A stretch of DNA of 35,790 nt from JBBRYK01 sp038237665 (GTDB lineage Bacteria > Actinomycetota > Thermoleophilia > Gaiellales > Gaiellaceae): the NCBI GenBank assembly GCA_038237665.1, contig JBBRYK010000024.1, forward strand, positions 1 through 35,790. Reading direction: 5' to 3'. Position numbers and translations under genes: made by a program. Below the pieces are notes generated by a model. That model was given only the letters and a program-made list of their open reading frames with translations. It had not been told where the DNA came from and did not search any database. This document shows positions 23,405 through 30,665 of this stretch, piece by piece (position 1 is the stretch's first letter; every line of letters starts with the position of its first letter).

Positions 23405-24277
23405 GTGAAGCCAGAGGCCGTCGCCCAGGCAGAGCGAGTCCTCGGCGACACCGCCGCCGGCTGGACTCCCGTCACGCGCGGCTACACGCCTGCGGAGCGC
23501 TGGCTGGTGCGCTTCGCCGACGGGAGCAGCGCCTTCGTGAAGGCCGCGGTCAACGACGACACCGCCGCCTGGCTGCGGAGCGAACTCGTCGTCTACTCCG
23601 CCCTCGAGGCCGGGTTCCTGCCGCGGTTCCTCGGTTGGGACGAGGGCCTATGGCCGGCGCTCGTGCTCGAGGATCTCTCGACCGCCGTCTGGCCGCCGCC
23701 CTGGAGCTCCGGCAGCGTCGCTCAGGTGCTCACCGCGCTGGACGCGGTGTCGGCGGCACCTCCGCCGGACGGCCTCAGCCGGCTCGAGGACCTGCGAGCG
23801 CTGCTCGACGGCTGGCCTGCCGTCGCCGCCGACCCCGGCCCGTTCCTCTCGCTGGGCCTCTGCACGGCCGCCTGGCTCGAAGCCGTCCTTCCGGCATTGA
23901 TCGAGGCCTCGAGTGCAGCTGTACTGGGCGGGGACAAGCTGCTCCATCTGGACGTCCGCAGCGACAACATCTGTTTTCGCGCGGGCGGCGCAGTGCTCGT
24001 CGACTGGAACCACGCAGTGATCGGGAACCCGATGTTCGATCTCGCGTTCTGGCTACCGAGCCTGGCCATGGAGGGTGGGCCGGAGCCCGACGAGCTCGCG
24101 GGCGACGCCCCCGCCATGAGCGATCTGGCCGCGCTGAGCGCGAGCTATTTCGCGGCGCGGGCAGGCCTGCCACCCGTGCCGGCGGCACCGGGCGTTCGCC
24201 CGCTCCAGCTCGCCCAACTGCGCGTCGCCCTGCCGTGGGCCCTGCGCGCGCTCGAGCTCCCGCCGCTCGACCGTTAG
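23405..24277 (+). CDS. APH-family phosphotransferase
   Basis: A 290-residue kinase-fold protein. A likely ATP-binding Lys46 lies in SAFVKAAV, the catalytic loop is LHLDVRSDNICF (Asp183) and the metal site is VDWNHAVIGNPMFDLAFW (Asp200). It belongs to the aminoglycoside/choline/homoserine kinase fold but is clearly different from the ACAD11-like kinase at 11611. The substrate is unknown; an antibiotic-resistance role is possible but not suggested by the metabolic neighbourhood. The GTG at 23405 is chosen because the divergent carboxyltransferase starts 28 bases away and no earlier start fits. Confidence 0.82.
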   Translation: MKPEAVAQAERVLGDTAAGWTPVTRGYTPAERWLVRFADGSSAFVKAAVNDDTAAWLRSELVVYSALEAGFLPRFLGWDEGLWPALVLEDLSTAVWPPPWSSGSVAQVLTALDAVSAAPPPDGLSRLEDLRALLDGWPAVAADPGPFLSLGLCTAAWLEAVLPALIEASSAAVLGGDKLLHLDVRSDNICFRAGGAVLVDWNHAVIGNPMFDLAFWLPSLAMEGGPEPDELAGDAPAMSDLAALSASYFAARAGLPPVPAAPGVRPLQLAQLRVALPWALRALELPPLDR

Positions 24278-24280
24278 GCT
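24275..24280 (+). promoter_or_regulatory. -10 box TAGGCT upstream of the second MaoC gene
   Basis: TAGGCT starts within the TAG stop codon of the kinase gene (24275-24277) and ends eight bases before the GTG at 24289. No Shine-Dalgarno is present in the 11-bp gap. A leaderless transcript or simple read-through from the kinase gene are both possible. Confidence 0.35.
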
Positions 24281-24288
24281 CGCCGACC

Positions 24289-24735
24289 GTGCGCTACTTC
24301 GACGACCTCACCGCGGGAGAAACGTTCGAGCTCGGCAGCTACTCGATGGAGCTCGAGGACATGCTCGACTTCGCGCGCAAATACGACCCGCAACGGTTCC
24401 ACGTCGACGAGGAGGCCGCGAAGGACACGCCGTTCGGCGGCATCATCGCCAGCGGCTGGATGACACTCGCGATCATGGCCCGACTCGGCGTCGACGGGAT
24501 GATGAGCGAGGTCGCCGGCCTGGGCTCGCCGGGCATCGACGAGGCGCGTTGGCTTCAGCCGGTGCGCCCGGGCGACACGCTGGCCGGCCGCGGCCGGGTG
24601 CTGCGGACGAAGGCCTCCGAGCGGGACCCCCGCCGCGGCACGGTCTGGTTGGAGATCGAGCTCGTCCGGGAAGCGGACGGCGCGCCGGTCGTGCGGGTCG
24701 AGCTGCCGATGTTCATCGCCCGCCGGCCCGAATAG
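24289..24735 (+). CDS. MaoC-family dehydratase
   Basis: A 148-residue single hotdog domain. The catalytic pair appears in KYDPQRFHVDEEAA (Asp33 and His38), followed by PFGGIIASGWMTLAIMARL, as in MaoC-like (R)-hydratases. A Gln at residue 35 of the motif, where the first MaoC protein has Asn, is a common variant. It would hydrate an enoyl-CoA. Its TAG stop directly abuts, with no spacer, the stop codon of the convergent TetR gene. Confidence 0.87.
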   Translation: MRYFDDLTAGETFELGSYSMELEDMLDFARKYDPQRFHVDEEAAKDTPFGGIIASGWMTLAIMARLGVDGMMSEVAGLGSPGIDEARWLQPVRPGDTLAGRGRVLRTKASERDPRRGTVWLEIELVREADGAPVVRVELPMFIARRPE

Positions 24736-25371
24736 CTATATGCGCGCGACTTCGAGCCGCGCCCGGTACCCGCGCGCGGCCCGTTCGAGCGCTTCCCGGT
24801 TGTGCTGGAGCACGAAGACCGAGTTCGCCATGGCAAGCATTGCCTTCAGCTCGAAGACGAGCTGCGCCGGATCCTCGTCGGCCGAGATCTCCCCGGCCTC
24901 CTGGGCCGCGCGAACCTGGCGCTCGATGTAGCCCAGCCAGCGCGTATGCGCCTCCGCGAGCTTCTCGCGCACGGGACCCGAGTGCGTGTCGAACTCCGCC
25001 TGCGCGGCCGCGAAGAAGCAGCCGCCCGGAAAGACCCGTCGTTCCAGATAGGACAGAAACATCTCGCCGATCGCCTCCAGCCGCTCGATGCCGTGCTTGT
25101 CGCGGACTGGATCCATGACCTCCCGGACGAAGATCTGGCTCGCGGCGTCGATCGTCGCCAGCTGGAGCTCCTCCTTGGAGCCGAAGTGCGCAAAGAGGCC
25201 GCTCTTGCTCATGCCGATGTGATCGGCTAGCCGGCCGATCGAGAGTCCGCCGAGACCTTCCGTCGTCGCGAGCTTCGCCGCGGCGTCGACGATTGCAGCA
25301 CGGCTCTTGTCGCCGTCCGAACGGCCCTTGCGGAGAGACGAATCCGACGGCGTGGTCAGCAAGTCACTCAT
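24736..25371 (-). CDS. TetR-family transcriptional regulator
   Basis: A 211-residue repressor. The N-terminal HTH lies at about residues 43-66 (LSIGRLADHIGMSKSGLFAHFGSKEEL), and the remainder is an all-helical ligand-binding domain resembling the TetR_C_33/YxaF-like group. The ATG at 25371 is preferred over an in-frame start at 25455 because the longer form would be encoded by the operator itself. It should bind the inverted repeat at 25384-25435 that separates it from the rightward small ORF and oxidoreductase. Induction by an acyl-CoA or hydrophobic ligand is plausible but inferred. Confidence 0.88.
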   Translation of the reverse strand: MSDLLTTPSDSSLRKGRSDGDKSRAAIVDAAAKLATTEGLGGLSIGRLADHIGMSKSGLFAHFGSKEELQLATIDAASQIFVREVMDPVRDKHGIERLEAIGEMFLSYLERRVFPGGCFFAAAQAEFDTHSGPVREKLAEAHTRWLGYIERQVRAAQEAGEISADEDPAQLVFELKAMLAMANSVFVLQHNREALERAARGYRARLEVARI

Positions 25372-25376
25372 TGCAC

Positions 25377-25435
25377 TTGACAAGTTAGCACGATCGTTCG
25401 TACTATCAAAAGAAAGAACGACCGATCGTGCTAAC
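25377..25435. promoter_or_regulatory. TetR operator with overlapping strong rightward promoter
   Basis: Perfect 13-bp inverted arms, GTTAGCACGATCG (25384-25396) and CGATCGTGCTAAC (25423-25435), are 26 bp apart; similarity continues inward (TTCGT against ACGAA-like bases). Each arm contains its own near-palindrome around CGATCG, so two dimers could bind. On the plus strand a consensus -35 TTGACA (25377-25382) and -10 TACTAT (25401-25406) with an 18-bp spacer straddle the left arm. On the minus strand TTGATA and TAACTT, 16 bp apart, could serve tetR. Bound repressor would block both directions. Confidence 0.8.
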
Positions 25436-25453
25436 TCTGAAGGGAGCCGGACC

Positions 25454-25666
25454 ATGGAAGCGCTACCCCGATCGACCGCCGAGCTTCACGCCGAGTGGCG
25501 GCTCGGCCTCCTCACCCCATTTGGCTCCGGGCTCTTCCGTGCGATGATCGCCGCGTGGCGGTCGCTGCTGACCCGGCCCTCGCCCTCTGCACCGGCGACA
25601 GCCCAAGCGGGGGCGGGGCGCGCTACGAAGACAAGCTCCTGCTCGTCGACCGCGACGACGAGCTGA
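25454..25666 (+). CDS. small protein of unknown function under the TetR operator
   Basis: A 70-residue reading frame beginning with ATG, with AAGGGAG as Shine-Dalgarno, directly downstream of the TTGACA/TACTAT promoter. The first 45 residues (MEALPRSTAELHAEWRLGLL... then GLFRAMIAAWRSLLTR) look like amphipathic helices. The rest (SSCSSTATTS) looks like out-of-frame coding. In another frame the same DNA reads GGGARYEDKLLLVDRDDELNT and stops at 25672-25674, which looks more protein-like. A frameshift that fuses the two parts, or two overlapping small ORFs, are both possible. I do not recognise the family. Confidence 0.45.
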   Translation: MEALPRSTAELHAEWRLGLLTPFGSGLFRAMIAAWRSLLTRPSPSAPATAQAGAGRATKTSSCSSTATTS

Positions 25667-25676
25667 ACACCTAGCC

Positions 25677-26456
25677 GTGGCCGTCGTCGGCCTCCTCTTC
25701 CCGGGCGAGATGGGAGCGGCCGTCGGCGGGGCTGTCCGCGGTGACGTGATCTGGGCCAGCGAAGGGCGAAGCGAGGCCACCGCGCGGCGAGCCGCTGAGG
25801 CCGGCCTCCGGGATGTCGGCACGGTTGCCGCGCTCGCCGCCGCCAGCGATGTCGTGCTCAGCCTGTGCCCGCCTGCCATCGCCGAGGAGGTGGCCGAACA
25901 GGTCGCCGCACAGGGCTTCCACGGCCTCTACGTCGAGGCCAACGCGATCGCACCGGCCCGCACCGAGCGCGTCGCGGAGCTGCTCGCCGGCAACCGCGCC
26001 CGCACGGTCGACGGCGCGGTCATCGGCGACCTGCACCTCTATCTCTCGGGCGGGAGCGACGAGGTCAAGGAGATCGCCGGTCTCTTCGCAGCCACGGCGG
26101 TGACGGCGCTGCCGCTCGAGGGCGGCGTCGGAGCTGCATCTGCTCTGAAGATGGCCTTCGGCGGCTGGAACAAGATCGGCATCGCCCTCGCCGCGCAAGC
26201 GCACGCAATCGCGAGGGCCTATGGGGTCGAGGACGCGCTCGCGGCCGAGGGCGTCGACGTGGAGCGGTTCCTGCGCTCCGCCCCTCGGGCCTGGCGCTGG
26301 GCTCCCGAGCTGGAGGAGGTGGCCGAGACGTGCGAAGCGCTGGGGCTGCCGGGCGGGATGGGCCTGGGAGCGGCCGAGCTCTACCGGCGCTGGGACCGCC
26401 ACCGCGACCGGCCCGCGGACCTCGACACGCTGCTCGAGGACCTGCGCGGCGCGTAG
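25677..26456 (+). CDS. NAD(P)-dependent oxidoreductase with DUF1932 domain
   Basis: A 259-residue member of the 6-phosphogluconate/3-hydroxyisobutyrate dehydrogenase superfamily. The N-terminal Rossmann fold begins VGLLFPGEMGAAVG (cofactor loop), with VVLSLCPPAIAEEV and LYVEANAIAPA as the following strands. The C-terminal helical half has the DUF1932 hallmark SALKMAFGGWNKIGIAL, whose Lys corresponds to the catalytic lysine of beta-hydroxyacid dehydrogenases. It would oxidise a small beta-hydroxy acid or related compound. GTG start at 25677, two bases after an out-of-frame stop, probably transcribed from the TetR-controlled promoter with the small ORF. Confidence 0.85.
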   Translation: MAVVGLLFPGEMGAAVGGAVRGDVIWASEGRSEATARRAAEAGLRDVGTVAALAAASDVVLSLCPPAIAEEVAEQVAAQGFHGLYVEANAIAPARTERVAELLAGNRARTVDGAVIGDLHLYLSGGSDEVKEIAGLFAATAVTALPLEGGVGAASALKMAFGGWNKIGIALAAQAHAIARAYGVEDALAAEGVDVERFLRSAPRAWRWAPELEEVAETCEALGLPGGMGLGAAELYRRWDRHRDRPADLDTLLEDLRGA

Positions 26457-26512
26457 CGCCGAGCGCGATCGGCCGCGCGCCGCCACCCTCCAGGTCGCCG
26501 CGACCGCCCCGC

Positions 26513-27949
26513 CTAGAGCTCGATGACGACGAGGCGCTGCTCGGTCATCTCCCGCACAGCGTAGTGCGGTCCCTCCCTCGTGTTGCCCGAGTCCTTGACG
26601 CCGCCGTAGGGCATCTGGTCGGCCCGGAACGTGGGCGCCTCGTTCACGGTGACGCCGCCGAACTCGAGCTCGTGGGCCGCGCGGAGAGCCTGCTTGATCG
26701 AGGCGGTGAAGATGCCCGCCTGGAGGCCGTAGCTCGTCCCGTTCGCGAACTGGATCGCCTCGTCGAGCGATCCGTACGCGCCGACGGTACACACGGGGCC
26801 GAAGACCTCCTCGCACGACACGCGCAGGTCCGGGGCCACGTCGGCGATCACGGTGGGCTGGATCAGCCCGTCAACGACCGTCCCGCCGGCGAGGACGGAG
26901 GCACCGGCCGCCCGAGCCTCTTCGACCCACTCGATGATCCGGTCTCTCGCGTCTGCGTCGATCACCGGCCCGACGTCGGTCTGCTCGTCGGCCGGATCGC
27001 CGACCTTCAACGCCGCGACCTTGGGTAGGAAGAGGTCGAGCAGGCGCTGATAGACGTCGGCGTGGACGTAGATGCGCTGGACCGAAATGCAGGACTGTCC
27101 CGCAAACGAGAACGCGTTCGCCGCCAGCTTCGACGCCGCGGCTTCGAGGTCGGCGCCGGCCTCGACGATCACGGGGGTGGAGTTTCCGAGCTCGAGCTTC
27201 ACCCGCTTCCGCGGGGCCCGCTCGGCGAGCTTCCAGCCGACCTCGGCCGAGCCGGTGAAGCTGATGAACCGGACGCGCTCGTCCGTGACCAGGACGTCGC
27301 CGATTGCCGAAGCCGGCCCGACGAGGACGTTCAGCCAGCCGGGCGGGAGTCCGGCCTCGGCCTCGAGCTCGGCCAGGAGCAGCGCCGAGAGCGGGGTCTG
27401 CGAGGCGGGCTTCAGTACGACCGCGCAGCCCGCCGCCAGGGCGGGCGCAATCTTGTGCGCGACGAGGTTGAGCGGGAAGTTGAAGGGTGAGATCGCCCCG
27501 ACGACGCCCACGGGGAGGCGGAGCGTGAACGCCATCTTCCCGGCCCCGGCCTTTGAGGCGTCCATCGGCACGACCTCGCCGGCGAGGCGCCGGGCTTCGA
27601 CGGCCGCCATCGTGAAGGTCGACACGGCGCGGGCTGCCTCCACCCTCGCGGCCTTCAGCGGCTTGCCGGTCTCCTGAACGATCAGGGTGGCCGCCTCTTC
27701 GCCGCGGGCTTCGAGCCGGTCGGCGACACCCGAGAGGATCTCGGCCCGCCGGTAGGCGGGAAGCGGTTCACGCATCGCGCGCTCGGCGGCGTCGATCGCT
27801 CGGCGCGCCTCCTCTGCGCCCGCACGGGCCACACGCCCGATTACCTCGCCCGAATACGGCGAGCGCACCTCCACCCACTCGCCCGTCTCCACCCAGGCGC
27901 CGTCGATGAACAGCTTGCGCTCGTGCGCGGCGTGCACGTTGACCGTCAC
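26513..27949 (-). CDS. aldehyde dehydrogenase family protein
   Basis: A 478-residue NAD(P)-dependent aldehyde dehydrogenase of full length. The transition-state Asn157 is in SPFNFPLN, the general base Glu253 in KLELGNS and the nucleophile Cys287 in FAGQSCISVQR. The LELGN (instead of LELGG) and QSCISVQR forms are typical of the lactaldehyde/glyceraldehyde-3-phosphate-type non-phosphorylating subgroup. It would oxidise an aldehyde to the acid. GTG start at 27949; TAAGCT (27959-27964) nine bases upstream may be a -10 box. It converges on the DUF1932 gene and follows the spermidine-synthase-like gene by 22 bases. Confidence 0.92.
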   Translation of the reverse strand: MTVNVHAAHERKLFIDGAWVETGEWVEVRSPYSGEVIGRVARAGAEEARRAIDAAERAMREPLPAYRRAEILSGVADRLEARGEEAATLIVQETGKPLKAARVEAARAVSTFTMAAVEARRLAGEVVPMDASKAGAGKMAFTLRLPVGVVGAISPFNFPLNLVAHKIAPALAAGCAVVLKPASQTPLSALLLAELEAEAGLPPGWLNVLVGPASAIGDVLVTDERVRFISFTGSAEVGWKLAERAPRKRVKLELGNSTPVIVEAGADLEAAASKLAANAFSFAGQSCISVQRIYVHADVYQRLLDLFLPKVAALKVGDPADEQTDVGPVIDADARDRIIEWVEEARAAGASVLAGGTVVDGLIQPTVIADVAPDLRVSCEEVFGPVCTVGAYGSLDEAIQFANGTSYGLQAGIFTASIKQALRAAHELEFGGVTVNEAPTFRADQMPYGGVKDSGNTREGPHYAVREMTEQRLVVIEL

Positions 27950-27971
27950 TGCGGTCTGAGCTTAGCCCTGC

Positions 27972-29585
27972 TCAGTCGAGCAGCAACGCATCGGTCGGGG
28001 CGTAGTCGTCCGTCAGCGTCGGGACGTCCCGGATCGGCAGCGTGCGCTCCACCCTGCCCCGGATCGCCTTCGTCAGGTCGGGCGCAGCCGGCGACCCGGC
28101 TCGCACCCGCCGCCAACGGGCGAGCAGAAAGTCCTTGCTCGGCGCGGGACTCTCGGTCGCGACCAGGATCACGTTGAGCGTGTCCGTGGAGACCGAGTCG
28201 CCGCGCTCGAGGACGGGATGGACGGCGACCGTCGGGAAGACCGCGCGATACGTCCGATAGATCGAGCGGAAGAACTTTGAATCAGGCCCCTGCAGGCTGC
28301 CGATCAGATTCGTGACGATCACACCGCCGGTTGCGAGCCGCTTGCGGGCGAGCTCGAGGAACTCGTACGTCGTCATGTGGAAGGGGACGCCGTCCCCGTA
28401 GAACGTGTCGATGGCGATCACGTCCCAGCGGCGGTCGTGCTTCGCGAGGTACTGCCTGCCGTCCTCCGCCGTGATCGCCAGCCGCCGGTCGCGGGGCACC
28501 TCGAAGAAGCGGTGGGCCACGTCGACCACGGTCGGGTCGATCTCGACCGCCTGCAACTGGAGCTGCGGAAAATCGCGCCACACCCGCTTCGGGGCCGAGC
28601 CGCCGCCCAGGCCGATGAAGAGCATGTTCTCGGCGCGCGGGTTGTAGGCCAACCCCAGCAGGAGGTAGTCGGTGTAGCCGTACACCGTCTTGAACGGGTC
28701 GCGGAGATCCATCGCGCTCTGGAACGAGCTGTCGAAGCGCAGGATCCGCGAGTCTCCCTCCTCGACGACGGCCAGCCGGTGGTACTGCGTGTCCTTCCGG
28801 TACAGGACCTTGAAGCCCGCATAGTCGACGTCGCCGCCCAGCGGGCGCTCGGAGCGGAGCCGGTACACCGGCGACCAGTTGCGCGCGGTTGCCGCCGTGA
28901 GCCTCCCGCCCGTCTCGGGGGCGTTGGCAGCCGCAATCGCGACCGCCCCACCCAGGGCGACGGCGGCGCACGCCGCGGCGAGAGCGATCCGCTGGCCGAG
29001 CGCCACGATCGCCGCAGCTGCAAAGAGCGCCGCCGCCGCCACGGCGAGCAGCTGGTCGGTTCCCAGCTCCGGGATCAGCCAGAACGCTGCGAGAAACGTG
29101 CCGGCGATGCTGCCGACGGTGGAGACGGAGAAGAGCCGGCCGGCGGTGCTACCCAGGTTGGCGAGCGTGACGGCGCGCAGCCGGACCGCGATCGGAGTGA
29201 CGGCCGCGAGAACGATGCTGGGTGCGGCGAACAGGGCGACGGCGGCCACGAGTGGGTCGAGCCGCGGGCCGGGATCCCACGAGACGACGGCCTCGAGCAC
29301 CGGCCCGTCGATCAGCGGGATCGCGAGCACGCCGAGCCCTCCCAGAACGATCACTGCGATCAGGAGCGTCGTGCTCGGCCATCTGTCCGCCAGGACACCG
29401 CCGCCCCAGTAGCCGATCGCGAGCCCGGCGAGAACAACGCCGATCAGCGAGCCCCAGACGTAGAGCGAATTCCCGAAAAACGGCGCGAGCACGCGGCTCG
29501 CTGTTATCTCCACCGCGAGCAACACCGCACCGGAGCTGAACACTGCGACGGTGACCGTGAGGTCTCGCCGAACGAGCCCGCGCAC
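27972..29585 (-). CDS. membrane-bound spermidine synthase-like fused protein
   Basis: A 537-residue protein. The N-terminal half (about 1-230) has some six to eight hydrophobic segments in an MFS-like pattern (VLLAVEITASRVLAPFFGNSLYVWGSLIGVVLAGLAIGYWGGGVLADR). The C-terminal half is a spermidine synthase/SAM-methyltransferase-like Rossmann domain with MLFIGLGGGSAPKRVW, LQAVEIDPTVVDVA and VIAIDTFYGDGVPFHMTTYEF. Fused proteins of this type are widespread and their products have not been established; polyamine synthesis is not certain. The GTG at 29585 is chosen because TAGGCT lies exactly seven bases upstream and the fold begins there, rather than at the longer reading to 29684. Confidence 0.85.
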   Translation of the reverse strand: MRGLVRRDLTVTVAVFSSGAVLLAVEITASRVLAPFFGNSLYVWGSLIGVVLAGLAIGYWGGGVLADRWPSTTLLIAVIVLGGLGVLAIPLIDGPVLEAVVSWDPGPRLDPLVAAVALFAAPSIVLAAVTPIAVRLRAVTLANLGSTAGRLFSVSTVGSIAGTFLAAFWLIPELGTDQLLAVAAAALFAAAAIVALGQRIALAAACAAVALGGAVAIAAANAPETGGRLTAATARNWSPVYRLRSERPLGGDVDYAGFKVLYRKDTQYHRLAVVEEGDSRILRFDSSFQSAMDLRDPFKTVYGYTDYLLLGLAYNPRAENMLFIGLGGGSAPKRVWRDFPQLQLQAVEIDPTVVDVAHRFFEVPRDRRLAITAEDGRQYLAKHDRRWDVIAIDTFYGDGVPFHMTTYEFLELARKRLATGGVIVTNLIGSLQGPDSKFFRSIYRTYRAVFPTVAVHPVLERGDSVSTDTLNVILVATESPAPSKDFLLARWRRVRAGSPAAPDLTKAIRGRVERTLPIRDVPTLTDDYAPTDALLLD

Positions 29586-29592
29586 CTGGACA

Positions 29593-29598
29593 AGCCTA
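29593..29598 (-). promoter_or_regulatory. -10 box TAGGCT, probable leaderless promoter
   Basis: On the minus strand TAGGCT ends seven bases before the GTG at 29585, the expected distance for transcription starting at the G of the start codon. No Shine-Dalgarno is present. The divergent NlpC gene begins 57 bases away. Confidence 0.45.
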
Positions 29599-29627
29599 GA
29601 GAAGCCACCGGGCGGGCGGCATGAAGG

Positions 29628-29633
29628 TACGGT
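29628..29633 (+). promoter_or_regulatory. -10 box TACGGT upstream of the NlpC/P60 gene
   Basis: TACGGT fits TANNNT and ends eight bases before the ATG at 29642, with GAGACGCG between; no Shine-Dalgarno is visible. It would give a leaderless or nearly leaderless transcript. Confidence 0.35.
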
Positions 29634-29641
29634 GAGACGCG

Positions 29642-30208
29642 ATGGTCTGCGCTGTCGAGGTTGCGTCCGTTCGCGCGGAGCCACGGCACGACGCCGAACA
29701 GGTGACGCAGCTGCTGAGGGGCGAGCCGGTCCTGGTCGAGTCGGCTCAGGGCGATTGGAGCAAGATCCGGACGGCGTACGACTACCCGGGCTGGGTCGAG
29801 AGCGTGTGCCTCACCGAGGTGGATCCGGGCGACTGGCTTCCGTCGCCGCAAGAGGGAAGCCCGGTGGAGGAGGCCCGCCGCTACCTCGGCGCCCCCTACG
29901 AGTGGGGCGGCATGACGAAGACCGGCATCGATTGCTCAGGCCTCGTCCACATGGCCTATCGGCATCTGGGCCGCCTCGTACTACGAGACGCGGACCAGCA
30001 GGAGGCGGCGGGCGTCGAGGTGAGCGACGCCGAGCTGCGGCCGGGCGATCTGATCACGTATGGAGAGGCGAAGGCGGACCACATCGCCTTCTGGCGCGGC
30101 GAGGGCCGGATTCTCCACGCGAGCGGCCGCGACGGAGTCAACCGCGTCGTCGACGAGGCGGAGCCCCCGGTGCTCCAGTCGAGGCGACGCCGGGTGTTTC
30201 GCCTCTAG
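29642..30208 (+). CDS. NlpC/P60 family cysteine peptidase (C40) with SH3-like N-terminus
   Basis: A 188-residue protein. Residues 1-60 resemble a bacterial SH3 domain (VASVRAEPRHDAEQVTQLLRGEPV... WSKIRTAYDYPGWVES). The rest is an NlpC/P60 domain with Cys98 in TGIDCSGLVHMAYR, His147 in ADHIAFW and a third polar residue, His159, in RILHAS. There is no signal peptide, so it is predicted cytoplasmic. The SH3-NlpC order without secretion is that of YkfC-like gamma-D-glutamyl-diamino-acid endopeptidases, which trim recycled muropeptides. The ATG at 29642 is the first start in the frame. Confidence 0.87.
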   Translation: MVCAVEVASVRAEPRHDAEQVTQLLRGEPVLVESAQGDWSKIRTAYDYPGWVESVCLTEVDPGDWLPSPQEGSPVEEARRYLGAPYEWGGMTKTGIDCSGLVHMAYRHLGRLVLRDADQQEAAGVEVSDAELRPGDLITYGEAKADHIAFWRGEGRILHASGRDGVNRVVDEAEPPVLQSRRRRVFRL

Positions 30209-30270
30209 CGCAGCCGTCAGGCGTTGCCTTCGGCATACTCCGCCCGTCGTCCAACGCTGGGAGGTGCGAA

Positions 30271-30564
30271 GTGGCAATCGTGCGCGTGGCTCAGATGGAT
30301 GGTGACCAGACCGAGCTCGAAGATCGGTATCGCCGCGTCCAGGAGAGGTTGCGCAGCGGCGGCGCGGAGTTTCCACCCGCGGGGTTGAAGGTGCACACCG
30401 CAATGAGGACGCCGACCGGATTGCGGGTCGCGAACGTCTGGGAGTCGAAGGATCAGGCGGATGCCGCGTGGGCTCGGCTCGAGCCGATCCTGCGTGAGGA
30501 GGGAGGCTCGCCGGAGACGATGCGGTTCGAGGAGTACGAGGTGATCAACCTCGTCACCGCTTGA
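30271..30564 (+). CDS. small protein, possibly ferredoxin-like (ABM-type) fold
   Basis: A 97-residue protein starting with GTG, with a strong Shine-Dalgarno GGGAGGTG just upstream. The pattern (AIVRVAQM, a helix with LEDRYRRVQERL, LKVHTAMRTPTGLRVANVWESKDQADAAWARLEPIL, then YEVINLVTA) alternates strand-helix-strand-strand-helix-strand as in dimeric alpha/beta barrel proteins such as antibiotic biosynthesis monooxygenase-like domains. Function unknown. It is followed by a strong hairpin and then a convergent gene. Confidence 0.65.
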   Translation: MAIVRVAQMDGDQTELEDRYRRVQERLRSGGAEFPPAGLKVHTAMRTPTGLRVANVWESKDQADAAWARLEPILREEGGSPETMRFEEYEVINLVTA

Positions 30565-30608
30565 CCGGCGAGCGCGCCCCAGGCTGGGCGTAGTCTCGCC
30601 TCGCAGGG

Positions 30609-30643
30609 CAGCAAGGCCAGCCCGCTGACGGCGGGCCTTGCTG
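30609..30643. terminator. hairpin between convergent genes
   Basis: CAGCAAGGCC (30609-30618) pairs perfectly with GGCCTTGCTG (30634-30643). Inside, GCCCGC (30620-30625) can instead pair with GCGGGC (30631-30636), so two folds compete. It lies between the stop of the small protein gene (30564) and that of the leftward secreted-protein gene (30666), where a bidirectional terminator is expected. No T run follows in either direction. Confidence 0.55.
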
Positions 30644-30665
30644 GGTTCCCGAAGTTGACGGGCTC

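Noticed and set aside
23405..24277. Aminoglycoside resistance gene
   Set aside because: The kinase fold alone does not show drug modification, and the neighbours are acyl-CoA enzymes.
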